DNA of 64,000 nucleotides from the NCBI GenBank assembly GCA_963971405.1, contig OZ020485.1:51953469-52017468 (forward strand). Direction: 5' to 3'. This DNA comes from Psococerastis gibbosa. Taxonomy: Eukaryota > Arthropoda > Insecta > Psocodea > Psocidae. The position numbers were made by a program, and so were the translations under genes. Under the pieces are notes generated by a model that was not told the DNA's origin, ran no database searches, and was given only the letters and a program-made list of their open reading frames with translations. Below, piece by piece: positions 32,694 to 42,680 of this stretch. Position 1 is the stretch's first letter. Each line of letters starts with the position of its first letter.

Positions 32694-33204
32694 CTGTGGC
32701 CTGAACGCTCTTAAGTTAACTTCCTACTTTCAAGTTGATCCATTTTATAACACAGTATGGTAAGATGAAAATTTTATAAATTTCTCAAATTCAAGAAACG
32801 CATCACTAATAATATTTATAACAATAAATATTGCTTTGATTTTGTTCTATGATGATCCTAAAACCGTTCCACTAACGTTGCTACAGTAGTTGAAGACAAT
32901 TAACTAACATTCAGAAAATTTTAATTTTAATTTTGACATTGGAGTCGTTAATTCGTAAAAAGTGCAACAGATCGACAATTTTAGCTAAAAAAATAAGCAA
33001 TGTCCACTTGTGACCTTAATGCATTGAATTTGGAATGGAACCCCTGTAAGTTTTGTGTATACAAACACATGCAAAGTAGTTCTATCTGATTTGAAAATGC
33101 AGCATAGGGAATTTACATGGAGAGGCGGGGCTTGTCCCCGACTTGGTAAAGCATTAAGGGATATTTTCATGGACATTTGCAAACTTTTCTGGGCGAACAG
33201 TACG
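32694..33204 (-). repeat. Right inverted arm
   Basis: Inverted copy of 31439-31960. Confidence 0.8.
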
Positions 33205-33284
33205 GAACAAAATAATAAACACAAGTAACAAACAAAGACAAAAAATCAAACTATCTTAGCACACATTAATAAAAATAAATATTC

Positions 33285-34108
33285 CCACCAATCCGAATCT
33301 TACAAATGCGTACCACTCCATCCTATGATGATGGAGAAACTGGCTGCACTCAAGCCAAAGGCCAAACTAGCGGAGGGGTATGCTCGTTTTTAAGTAACAC
33401 TACGTCTCCAGCGTCAACGTTAGGGACCTGAGAAGTCCATTTTTTTCTTGGGATTAAAGTTTGTAAATAATGATTTTTATAGCTTTTCCAAAACAGTAGC
33501 AACTTCTATTGGACCATTTTCCATCGTTCCAACCGGTTCTCTGGAACTTGTTAAAGAAAAATCTCGGGAAGAGCACGTATAGGGTGTGCCCCAATATTAT
33601 ATCATTGACTGACAAATAACAAAAATCATTGGGTGTCTGTGGAGCTAGACTAACCAAAGGTCTAGAGTTTAATTAAAATCGCCTCTACTCGGACTACCAG
33701 AGTTTCCAACTCTGGGTAGGTTGGGATCATATTTCCCAACGCTCTGGTCAGATGATGCTTCAGTGATCCTACAAGTCTCTCCCAGACTCCGCCTGCTGAC
33801 GAATAAGCAGGACAGTTGAAGAAGAACTTGTTTGTCACAATACAACACAATTGGGCACGATCGCCGACTAATAAATCTCAAAAAACACGCAGTGCATACC
33901 GGCGTCGTCAAGTGGACATGCATACAAAGACACAAATGTAAACTTTCGTGACTGGCGAACGGTTATTTAACGCCCGATGTACTTTGAACGGACCGCAAAA
34001 GTCCATCCATACCCGTGCTTTGAAATACCCTAGACATTTCAACTCGCGCTGAAGGCAAGTTTGACATTTGAGGCTGTATGGGCTTAACCTTGAATTTGTA
34101 ACGCACAA
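33285..34108 (-). mobile_element. BEL/Pao retrotransposon relic: integrase and C-terminal domain
   Basis: Read from high to low coordinates it encodes LKCQTCLQRELKCL, VWMDFCGPF and KVYICVFVCMST (zinc finger and core of a BEL/Pao integrase), then GGVWERLVGSLKHHL and ELETLVVRVEAIL (around the catalytic Glu), DIILGHTLY, and finally VDAGDVVLLKNEHTPPLVWPL and DGVVRICKIR. Several frame changes and stops separate these blocks. No LTR is seen; it abuts the DDE transposon on one side and the TIR repeat on the other. Confidence 0.85.
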
Positions 34109-34118
34109 TACAACGAAG

Positions 34119-34983
34119 AACCGGCCCGAGTTTACTCGAACATGCTTTCCAATTTATAAATTAGTAGATAGACATTATAATAATAAATTTCGGAACCCCC
34201 TGGGGGGAGGGGTCCACCTCAATAGATAGATAGATAAAAACCCAATAAAACTCAATTGCATTTTCTAGAAAGAACAGATCAATACATTGCAACAGTAGTA
34301 ACAATGGCAGGGCACGCAATGTATCGGAGAATGAATTTTCCATAATTTCTTCAAAACATAATTTTTTGCACCGAACCAAAATTTTTTTGGGAAAGCAACC
34401 TGTGTGGTTTTGTTACTCTATTGAACACCTAACACATACCTGAGAAGGTAGAAATCATCGATGGAAAGGTTCCACAGAAAAATAATTTTTTAGTCATTTT
34501 TCATGAAAATTGAGTTATTTTTTTTTTACCTACCCCCAGAAGAAAACAATCAAAGGGCAAGTGACCCACCGCATTTTGTTAACATTAATAACGACTACAA
34601 TATATGTGAATTTAAAAGAAATCGTTGGAGCAGTTTTTGAGAAATATTTATTTTAGACGTTTTTTGTAGTTTTTTGATAATAAAACCCCCCAATTGAGTT
34701 AGCCCATAATAAAAAAAAATTATCTCGAGGTATGATTCTTTTGTTCCTACATGTTAAATTTCATCCAAATCGACCGATTAGTCTGCCCGGAAATCAATGA
34801 ACAGACAGCGACAGAGAACAGAGCGACAGACAGACAGAGCGACAGACAGACATTTCGTAAAAACCACTTTTTTGAGTTCCTGGGATCTCAAAACGTGTAA
34901 ATCCGTTGAAATCTCGGAGTCGAAAATTTTGACCGTCACAAAGCTTTCCTTATAGGCCTACTAAGTATAAATTGGAGAAAGCA
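34119..34983 (-). repeat. TIR repeat family, best minus-oriented copy
   Basis: It begins with the flank AAGAACCGGCCCGAGTTTAC and TGCTTTCCAATTTATA (34143-34158) and ends TATAAATTGGAGAAAGCA (34966-34983), inverted to the start apart from one or two inserted bases. Internal landmarks: a G run, a TCATGAAAATTGAGTTATTT block, 'CCCCCCAATTGAGTTAGCCC', and a GACAGACAGAGCGACAGACA microsatellite. No coding capacity is visible, so it is non-autonomous. Confidence 0.8.
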
Positions 34984-35126
34984 AAAATACAACTGCGCGT
35001 AAGTGCAGCCAACCCTGTGATCCAGTAACGTGAGACCACATTCGAACGCATACTTAGTTGGGCAACGTGCAAAGTAACTTTGTGCGCGTTGTCTACAATT
35101 AACTTACTGAAGCTGCAAAACCTACA

Positions 35127-35259
35127 GACAGACATTTTGTAAAAACCACTTTTTTGGGTTTCTGGGACCTGAAAACGTGTAAATCCGTTGAAATATCGGA
35201 ACCGAAAATTTCAACCATCACAAAGCTTTCCTTATACTATACGTATAAATTGGAAAGCA
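35127..35259 (-). repeat. TIR repeat family, terminal fragment
   Basis: Only the end block is present (GACAGACATTTTGTAAAAACC to TATAAATTGGAAAGCA, in parts). Confidence 0.7.
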
Positions 35260-35744
35260 ATAACTGGCAGACTTGCTCATTTCTGGGGTTTCAGGATTTC
35301 TATTATGAGTCACAGCAAAAAATGGCTAATAGCCGCCCCCAACTGGCTGGCGAAATTACGAAATTACGCTATAATATAATGTCGTTAACGTGCTTGCCAG
35401 CACTATTCGTCACGTACAGTATCTCTATATTCCAATAATAGAGTCAACCAATGTATTCAGTATACTAATGTATAACCTGTCTACTCTGTAGAACGAATTC
35501 TCTACCGCAACATACAATAAGTTGAATTTGATTAGCCTACGCAATAGTATTCTCCAAAGTCCAAATGAGTAACCTCAAGCAACCAATGTTACCTAACTGG
35601 AAAGAAATAGTCAGGTTAATCAAACCAAGAACTTCAAAATCTCAGGAATGATATAGTTTGTCTTCAATTTGAGCAATGCAACGAATGTTTCACCAAATTG
35701 TGAAAACCACGCAGTCACCAGCAGCAATTGTAACTAGGCAAAAT
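35260..35744. other. Intron 16 sequence, nothing recognised
   Basis: AT-rich, no clear repeat or coding signal. Confidence 0.35.
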
Positions 35745-36290
35745 GAAAACGAAACTTCCTCCAATTGAGAGCAAAACCAAACAAAACAGTAAAATAAATC
35801 ACCAAATGTGAAGTACAGTACTGTATGCAGTAAAAGCCACCATTTATGACTTAACAACGAACAAAACGTATAACTACCTCAAATAATCATTAAATATGAG
35901 GATTTATTTGCCTCCAATTGAGAGCAAAAAACCAAACAAAACAGTAAAATAAATCACCAAATGTGAAATACAGTACTGGATACTGGATACAGTATAAGCC
36001 ACCAATTCTGACTCAACCGTGAATGAAACGAAACTTCCTCAAATTATCAATAAACATGAGAACTTATTTGCCTCCAATTAACATAAAAAAACAAACAAAA
36101 CAGTAAAATAAATCACCAAATGTGAAATACAGTACTGGATACAGTATAAGCCACCAATTGTGACTCAACCATGAATGACACGAAACTTCCTCAAATTATC
36201 AATAAACATGAGGATTTATTTGCCTCCAATTGAGATAAAAAACAAACAAAACAGTAAAATAAATCACCAAATGAGAAATACAGGCAAATG
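35745..36290 (+). repeat. Tandem repeat, about 150-bp unit, 3-4 copies
   Basis: The landmark CAAAACAGTAAAATAAATC recurs at 35783, 35936, 36095 and 36246 (spacing 153, 159, 151), each followed by ACCAAATG and preceded by TTGCCTCCAATT in most copies. Confidence 0.8.
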
Positions 36291-36609
36291 ATTCCTTAGC
36301 CTCTCTTGAGACATAGTTTTTTTATTATTAATTTTCTTTCCGAGAAAGACCTCTCACATGAATTGTGGCAACGGCAGAGAAATGGTCAATAAGTTTTAAA
36401 ACCCAGCGTTACTACAAATTGGCTGCTGCCTATACGTGTATTAACCCCAATTCCACTGTTATGTGAATTAAAGTGTATTTTGGAAATTTCGTTTTTAAAT
36501 TTTATTTTGTGATTTGTTTGTTATAGTATGCATGTCGACTATTTTTTGTCAAACTTGGTGCCCCCGGGTGGACGTAATAGAATATTAATATAATGTTTGG
36601 TTGTTGCAG

Positions 36610-36711
36610 ACGCTGGTATTGCTACAGCCATTCAGCAGCGCCACCAGAACGTTCCGCCCGATCGTGTTCACACCGGGACACAGCCGCGCCCCACCTCAAA
36701 TTGTCAATTGA
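36610..36711 (+). CDS. Exon 17: terminal coding exon with stop
   Basis: The acceptor is GGTTGTTGCAG. From phase 0 the frame gives 33 codons, including FSSATRTFRPIVFTPGHS, then TGA at 36709-36711. The alternative frame that begins at the ATG at 36597 includes the acceptor and is not used. I see no clear AATAAA close downstream; the 3' UTR end cannot be placed. Confidence 0.7.
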   Translation, partial: TLVLLQPFSSATRTFRPIVFTPGHSRAPPQIVN

Positions 36712-36989
36712 TTTACTTTACACTTAATGCAGTGTCTTCCAAGCGCCTCGTCACGAGCCGTTCAACATTTTCACTTTCTAGTCGCTTTCATGTTTGTTCA
36801 ATGAGTTGATAAATTATTTAAGTATTTTGTTGGTGGTATCGGTGGAAATTAAGAGGTTTAGTCTTAAATGGTTAAACCCAGTAAAAGCATTGATAATAAT
36901 ACCCAGTATACCACAATGGATGACTGTAGTTTAACCTAACGTTGTAAAATCAAAGAAAAACACTAATTGGCGCCTATTTATTCAAAAAT
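36712..36989. other. Downstream of the gene: 3' UTR candidate
   Basis: Follows the stop codon; no clear polyadenylation signal in the first 250 bases. Confidence 0.4.
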
Positions 36990-38830
36990 AATTATCCCCC
37001 CTGGAGACCCCCAGGCCCCTTATGTTTGCAGTTTTATTAATGAGTCTTCGTAATAATATACAGATTGTATAAGTGTTTTCACTGTCAAAATGCGTTAATC
37101 CCTTCTATTTTGGGCATATTTCCACCGGGGGAGATCCCGAGGTTCCCCTTGTTTTATGTTTATACTAATAAGTCATCGTTTTGTAAAGTCAAATGTCAAA
37201 ATGCGTAACCCTCTCCCCCTCCAATCCAAAAAAAAAAATCCACAGCATGACCACTCAAAATTATAATTGGGTAAGAAGAAACCTGCAGCAAATCTCCATT
37301 TTACTCGACATAGCCTACCGCGCGCTACCAAATTTAAATTCCAATTGCTAACTAACCGACTTTAGAGAAGGATACCTACAGGTTTATTATACCTATAATA
37401 TTCATAGTTATTTTTGTTAATATATAGTAATATTCTAGCCTGCAATACAATTGTTTACTTTTATAACAATGTTAATTAGAATAATAAATTTAATATTTTG
37501 TTATTTAAGTGATGGGTTTTTATTAACTTGACGTAACTTGTTAGGAGTTAGAGGCTACTACATATACCCTACTCGTGAACACAGAGAATTTTAAAATTAA
37601 ATTATCCGGCATTCGCAGCCCGTTTTTTTTTTAAATATTGATCTTAATCATGGGCGGTAAATGGGAGGTCCTGGGGGGGCATAGCCCCCCAAGCCCCTCA
37701 GGTCTGTCCCTGCCCCCCTAGCATCCTAAGTAACTACAAAATTTATATGTATTGTCCCATCCATTAAGCGAATAAAGTCCCAGTAATTTTATAGGAAGTC
37801 GATGTTGGATGTATTTATGAAAAAATAATAATAACTCAAGTCTTAAGAAAATCTTCATCTGTAAAATCTAGCCAATTATCTCGAAGAAATTCTCCGGGCC
37901 CCCATTGTTTAGAGTATATTCTTTGCCTGTAATATCTAACTGGTACTGCTCTAAAAACGCGTAAAACCCCAATATTTCATAGATATTTTTCAAAAAATTT
38001 CACCCGGGAGAGACCTCCGGGCCCCCTTGTCCAGCTATTTCCATCACCAGTGAAATCTAAACGTTACGACTATCAAAATGCGTACAATCCCACTATTACA
38101 AGCCACATTTTAAAGAAATTTCACCCGGAGGAGTCCCCCGGGCCTCAGAGGCGGACCCAGCGACCGGCACTGCGGCCAATTGCCAATCAGTAATATTCTT
38201 TGCGTCCAAAATTCAATTGTTACTGCACTCAAAATGCGTAAAACTCCACTATTTCAGGCATATTTTTCTAAAATTTTCAACCGGGGGAGACCTCCGGGCC
38301 CCCCTTGTTCGCAATTGCATTAATTGCCTGTAAAATCTCTAAGGTACTGCTATCAAAATGCGTAAAATAAAACTATTTCAGGTCTGTTCACTCCCCCCCC
38401 CCCTTTCAGGTCCCCTGAACCCTCTGGCTCCTTCGCAAAGGACACTAAGGTCATTAATTTTAAGCTGTATGTAGGCCTATGACGTTTCCCCCCCCTTCGA
38501 AACCCTATCGTTCACTGCTGTTAAAATGCGTAAAACCCCACTATTTTTCCATTATATTTTCATATTTTTCCTCCGGGGGAGACCCCCGGGCCCCCTGGAT
38601 CCTGCAATATGACTAAGCATTATTGCTGCATTATTACTGATGTTAAAATGCAGAAAACCCCATTATTTTGGCCTTATATTTTCAATTTTTTCCTCCGGGG
38701 GAGACCCCCGGCCCCCCTGATTCCAAAATATGAATAAGCATTATTACTGCTGTTAAAATGCGTAAAACCCCAATATTTTTCCCTTATGTTTTAGATTTTT
38801 TCCTCGGGGACACCCCCGGACGCCCCATTG
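36990..38830 (+). repeat. Degenerate tandem repeat with GC palindromes, 110-165 bp spacing
   Basis: The pair of landmarks AAAATGCGTAAAACCCC and CCGGGGGAGACCCCCGG recurs. TGCGT-type landmarks occur at about 37086, 37196, 37964, 38076, 38229, 38357, 38523, 38646 and 38755. The palindrome CCGGGGG-AGA-CCCCCGG can form a 7-bp hairpin. Single units occur also in introns 6 and 13. Confidence 0.7.
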
Positions 38831-38831
38831 T

Positions 38832-39121
38832 TATAGTCCACGCAAAATGAGAAAAGTATGGATTTGGAATGTTTTGGTACTTTGCGACACTGTACCAATT
38901 TCGATTGCACCATTTTGTTATACCTTGCATCCAATGCATTTCCCCTATACAGATATAATGAAAACACTTAGGACTGTTTTGTTCGAATGTTGTATACAAA
39001 ACTACAAAGCTTCTGTATTCCACATTAGATGTAAAAAGGGCATCAAAGCGGATACGTCGCAAACTCGATCGTAGGGTGTCATAAAGTAATTGATAAGTTC
39101 ATCTTAGTTTTGGTATACAGT
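38832..39121 (+). repeat. Left inverted arm
   Basis: Pairs with 40376-40666; starts TATAGTCCACGC. Confidence 0.8.
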
Positions 39122-40375
39122 AAATGGCCGTGACCAACACCAAATGGCCACAGTCTTTGGAGCTCAATCGGCCTGACATCCTCAGTGGCTGATACTGTTT
39201 GCGTCAAAACTTCTAAACTTCTGAACTAAATGATAAAAAAGTAAAGTAGGTACCATATCCACTGTATTAAATTCAACCATATTTTCATTGCAAGCTGCAT
39301 GTTATATCCAATCCTCCTCATCATCTTCTTCTGATGAATCCCCCGTATTTATAGATGTAATAAATCAGTCTGTGTCCTTTTTTTTGGGTTACTATATTAC
39401 CGTATCCATAATAACTGCCCCGAAGTAAACACATTATTCCACTTGAAAAAAAAAATTGTCAGTAAATTATTGAAGACAAGTGGAATGAGGTGAAAAAATA
39501 TGTATGCATGTTGCAGCAACATTTATGATATTTCCGTCAATGACATTTTCAAAATTGAAGAAAAACTGACAAGTGGAATAGCCACATTAGGAGTATGGTT
39601 ATTCCTGTTTCTATGTTTTCTACAAGTCCGACTTTAGAAGGTACTTTCACCACTCAAAAGCAAAGGACTATTCTTCCAGTGCTTTGGTCTTTTTTGGGCA
39701 TTACAAGCGGCCGCAGCATATGTTCTAGGCAATTAAGGTAATGTTAAAAAATTAGTCTTTACCAATAAGAACGGGGTTCGTAGGCTTGGGCTGCGGTATA
39801 TCCAGGCCGTTGGTTGCCATTAATGCCTTGGCATTGCAGGTACCTTCTGCAACATTCTACTATGCTACCGGGCTACGGGCGTTATCCATAACCACAACAG
39901 ATCTTGTATCAGCCAAAGCAATTGTGTCTCAACCTACTCTTCGAAAAGTTAGACTGTCTATGTCATGTCTTCATGATAATCTGTATTGCAGTCCTTCATC
40001 GCTTTCGTTGAAAGAAGAAGCACGTTACTCACCCAGCCTTCACTAGCACTGGGATGCAATATTATCATATAGGTAGCCTACTCCAGAAGCAGGCATATTT
40101 GCGGCTCAGTTAAATCTGATATGCGCTCCACTAGTCTCTCCTTATAAAATCCCTATTATTTCAACGAAAAACAAAATGAGTCCAACAGGAATGTCGAAAA
40201 ATAGGTACAAAACAAGTGTTGGTTAGCCTATGTAAATATTTTTATTGTAATGTGGAAATGCAGATGAATGCAGCGCATATCTTGGAGAGATCGTGTCCCT
40301 AATTCCGAGGCTGTTCTGAGACGCCAACAGTATCAGCCACTGTGGATGAGTTGCAAAAGTTAACGGCCACATACA

Positions 40376-40666
40376 TACTGTATACCAAAACTAAGATGAA
40401 CATTTTTTTTATTTTATGACACCCTACGATCGTGTTTGCGACGTATCAGCATTGATGCCCTTTTTACATCTAATATGGAATACAGAAGCTTTGTAGTTTT
40501 GTATACAACATTCGAACAAAACAGTCCTAAGTGTTTTCATTATATCTGTATAGGGGAAATGCATTGGATGCAAGGCATAACAAAATGGTGCAATCGAAAA
40601 GGTTACAGTGTCGTACAGTTCCAAAACATTCCAAATCCATACTTTTCTCATTTTGCGTGGACTATA
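40376..40666 (-). repeat. Right inverted arm
   Basis: Inverted copy of 38832-39121. Confidence 0.8.
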
Positions 40667-41134
40667 TCACTCTGCATCAGGCGCATGGGTTATTCAAGTA
40701 AGGCACTGTAAATTAATGGGCCTTGTTTCGCTAACAAACACACAAATTGCACAATCGCTAAAAATTAATTTGGCTTGGTAGGCTACACCCACTTTTCCCG
40801 GAATGCCACCCCCCCCCCCCCCCCCGAAAGTCGGTCCTGGACCCGCCCTTGGAGGGGCCTCGCGCAGAATCTTGCTCCTGGCCTCACGAACCCACGGGCC
40901 GGCCCTGGTTACGCCACTGAGCATTGCCATTATAATCTTTCGTGAACTTGACAGGACATTTTAATTGTTTGTTTTAATGAGAAGCAGGGGTGAAGGGCGA
41001 GGCTTCTGGAAGATTAACAGAATTACTGCTTTAAAAAAAAAAAAAAATAGGGGCTTAGTCCCCCCCCCAGACTTTATGAGATTTTCCGCCTATGATCTTA
41101 ATGTACAGTAAATGGCCGAAATTATAGGATGCGG
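40667..41134. other. Intergenic sequence with homopolymers
   Basis: A 17-base poly-C tract at about 40809-40825 and a poly-A tract near 41032-41047; nothing else recognised. Confidence 0.4.
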
Positions 41135-41847
41135 AAAGAATCGGGCCGAGTTTACTCGAACATGCTCTCCAATTTATAATTTCCCTATATGGTTAAATTT
41201 CAGATCCCTCCCTCGGGGAGGGGGGGGGGGGGTGGAGGCTGGGGTGGTCCACCTCAATATTTTAAAAACCCCTTAAAACTTAATTGCATATTCTCAAACG
41301 AACAGACCAATACATTGTAACAGTGACACATGGCACGTAATGTATTGTAGTCATTTTTCATGAAAATTGAGTTATTTTATTTTTTTACCCCCAGAAGCAA
41401 ACTATCAAGGGGGAGGTGACCCCCCGCATTTTGTTAACATTAATAAGGACTACAATATACAGTATGTGAATTTAAAAAAAAATCACGTTGGAGCCGTTTT
41501 TGAGAAATAATTTTTTAGACTTTTTTTTGGAGTTTTTTGGGAATAAACCCCCCCCCCCCCCAAATTGAGCTAGCCCAATATAAAAATAAAAATGATCTTG
41601 AGGTATGATTTTTGTTAACCTATATGCAAAATTTCATAAAAATCGGCCGAGTAGTTTGCCCGGAAATCGATGAATACACAGACAGACATACAGACAGACA
41701 TACAGACAGAGCGACAGACAGACATTTCGTAAAAACCACTTTTTTGGGTTCCTGGGACCTCAAAACGTGTAAATCCGTTTAAATCTCGGAATCGAAAATT
41801 TCGACCATCACTAAGCTTTCCTTATACTACGTATAAATTGGAAAGCA
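41135..41847 (-). repeat. TIR repeat family, copy next to the SINE pair
   Basis: It starts AATCGGGCCGAGTTTAC and TGCTCTCCAATTTATA (41163) and ends TATAAATTGGAAAGCA (41832-41847). Internal poly-G (41220-41232), poly-C (41549-41560) and a GACAGACATACAGACAGACA-type microsatellite. Confidence 0.8.
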
Positions 41848-41853
41848 GAAACT

Positions 41854-41925
41854 GGGCTTGGTGGGATTCGAACCCACGATCTACGCCTAACCGGGGCGTC
41901 GTCTTAACCGCTGGACCACAAGCCC
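41854..41925 (-). repeat. tRNA-like SINE head, full cloverleaf
   Basis: 72 bases fold as acceptor GGGCTTG/CAAGCCC, D-arm GTC/GAC, anticodon arm ACGCC/GGCGT, T-arm GTGGG/CCCAC, all perfectly paired. The anticodon would read GGT, but the base before it is C instead of the universal U33, no CCA-independent terminator follows, and three other copies carry the same head with a SINE tail. It is therefore a SINE head, not a working tRNA gene. Confidence 0.7.
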
Positions 41926-42035
41926 TGGTGGGTTCGAATTCCGCCAATCCCAGTTTTTTCCATATCCTCTAATATCGGTGATAACGAGGAGGTTACCAAT
42001 GTTAATTGAATTTCCGTGTTTTATACTGTATACCA
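41926..42035 (+). repeat. SINE T-arm plus tail, head-to-head with the previous one
   Basis: It starts with GTGGGTTCGAATTCC (T-arm) and continues CCCAGTTTTTTCCATATCCT and GATAACGAGGAGGTTACC, the family tail, on the opposite strand to 41854-41925. Confidence 0.65.
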
Positions 42036-42084
42036 TGTAATACTACAATGTATACGCAGTAAATGGCCGTGACTATAATAATAA

Positions 42085-42680
42085 CAAGTGTCTCCGCCAC
42101 AGGGGCCCTACGGGCCCCACATGGCTCCTACACTTGCGCCTGCCGCGGGCGGCAGCTCGGCCTTCGGCCTCGCGGTCACTGCTCATGAGCACTGATCATG
42201 GTGGGTATCCTCATGGGTGTCAAATGAATCCTCGCGTCGAGAGCTTTCCAATGAGCTATCACACACGATTGTATCATGAATGGTACGGGAGTTATGAGTT
42301 AAAGAAGGAAGAAGAATTGAAAAAGGCGTGTTTGGGGGGGGGGGGAGGACGGTTATTGGCTATAGTTGCCACTTTTTACTAAGAAATTGCATGGGGGTGA
42401 AGATGGAACGCAGTGAAAGTTTACTTAAATACGGAGGAGAACCGTAGGAAACTCGGACCAAACGCAGCTCGGCCCTTCGGGCCTCGCCGTCACTGCTTCT
42501 GTAAATTATGTATTGTGGGGTGTCATGGATGTCAAATCAATCGTCGAGTAGAGAGCTGTCCAATGAGGCATCACACATCATGCTAACATGAATGGAACGA
42601 TAGTTAAGAATTAAAGAAGGAAGAGGAATGGAAAAAAGGCGAGTTTGTGAGAGGGAAGAGGGTGGATGTTGGAAAAAATT
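42085..42680 (+). repeat. GC-rich head module with internal duplication
   Basis: Two diverged copies of about 330 bp lie in tandem, each with a GCAGCTCGGCC palindromic start, TGTCAAAT, GAGAGCT, CCAATGAG and a GAAGGAAGA stretch. The same module is at 52370 and 57751. A palindrome GGGGCCCTACGGGCCCC lies near the start. The 73-104 codon open frames here have no recognised domain. Confidence 0.75.

Larger units (their letters stand above)
31439..33204 (+). mobile_element. DDE transposon remnant with about 0.5-kb inverted repeats
   Basis: Left arm about 31439-31960 and right arm about 32694-33204 are inverted copies that differ at only scattered positions (both contain the TGGATCAACTTGAAAGTAG end). 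Between them, 32464-32709 encodes LSWRYRYLQGIRNARSEGNR and IVYLDET, the block around the first catalytic Asp in IS630/Tc1-like DDE transposases of invertebrates. The rest of the transposase is lost. The 66-codon open frame at 31903 lies at the inner edge of the left arm and is unassigned. Confidence 0.75.
2382..36711 (+). other. Multi-exon protein-coding gene, 17 exons seen, family not recognised
   Basis: Seventeen GT/AG-bounded exons with matching phases join into 896 codons ending in TGA; no exon breaks the frame. In order the protein shows: a Pro/Gly/Ser-rich start (about 1-71); a Ser/Asp-Glu-Pro-Asp block and Arg/Lys-Pro block (72-135); an LFKTRAET block (about 159-166); a Pro/Ser-rich middle with a FSPTAAWRLL block and KSGDSGISGD (400-492); the block YPSFSYLAQGG (602-643); a strongly charged probable coiled coil (about 655-730); and a short C-terminus rich in Pro. 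No signal peptide or membrane segment is visible. This is the pattern of a cytoskeletal or junctional scaffold protein, but that is inference from composition. Introns range from under 100 bases to over 7 kb and contain most of the transposons listed here. Extra exons inside the long introns (10910-15583, 15705-19325) cannot be excluded. Confidence 0.75.
38832..40666 (-). mobile_element. DDE transposon remnant with about 290-bp inverted repeats
   Basis: The arms 38832-39121 and 40376-40666 are inverted copies with few differences; both carry the same 75-90 codon open frame, a by-product of the repeat. Between them, minus strand 39780-40050 encodes TDYHEDM and SVVVMDNA, the region of the second catalytic Asp of IS630/Tc1-like transposases, with stops and frame changes. 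Weaker inverted similarity continues inwards (GTGGCTGATACTGTT on both sides). Confidence 0.75.

Noticed and set aside
35745..36290. A CRISPR array
   Set aside because: Eukaryotic context, unit of about 150 bp without unique spacers; it is a plain tandem repeat.
41854..41925. A functional tRNA gene
   Set aside because: The cloverleaf is perfect, but position 33 is C, the GGT anticodon is not used by eukaryotic Thr tRNAs, and the same head occurs in several degraded copies with a SINE tail.
42134..42382. A repeated protein family in the array head (also 52338-52559 and 57716-58030)
   Set aside because: The frames differ in start and end between copies, are broken by poly-G length changes, and show no domain or codon bias; conservation follows the DNA repeat.
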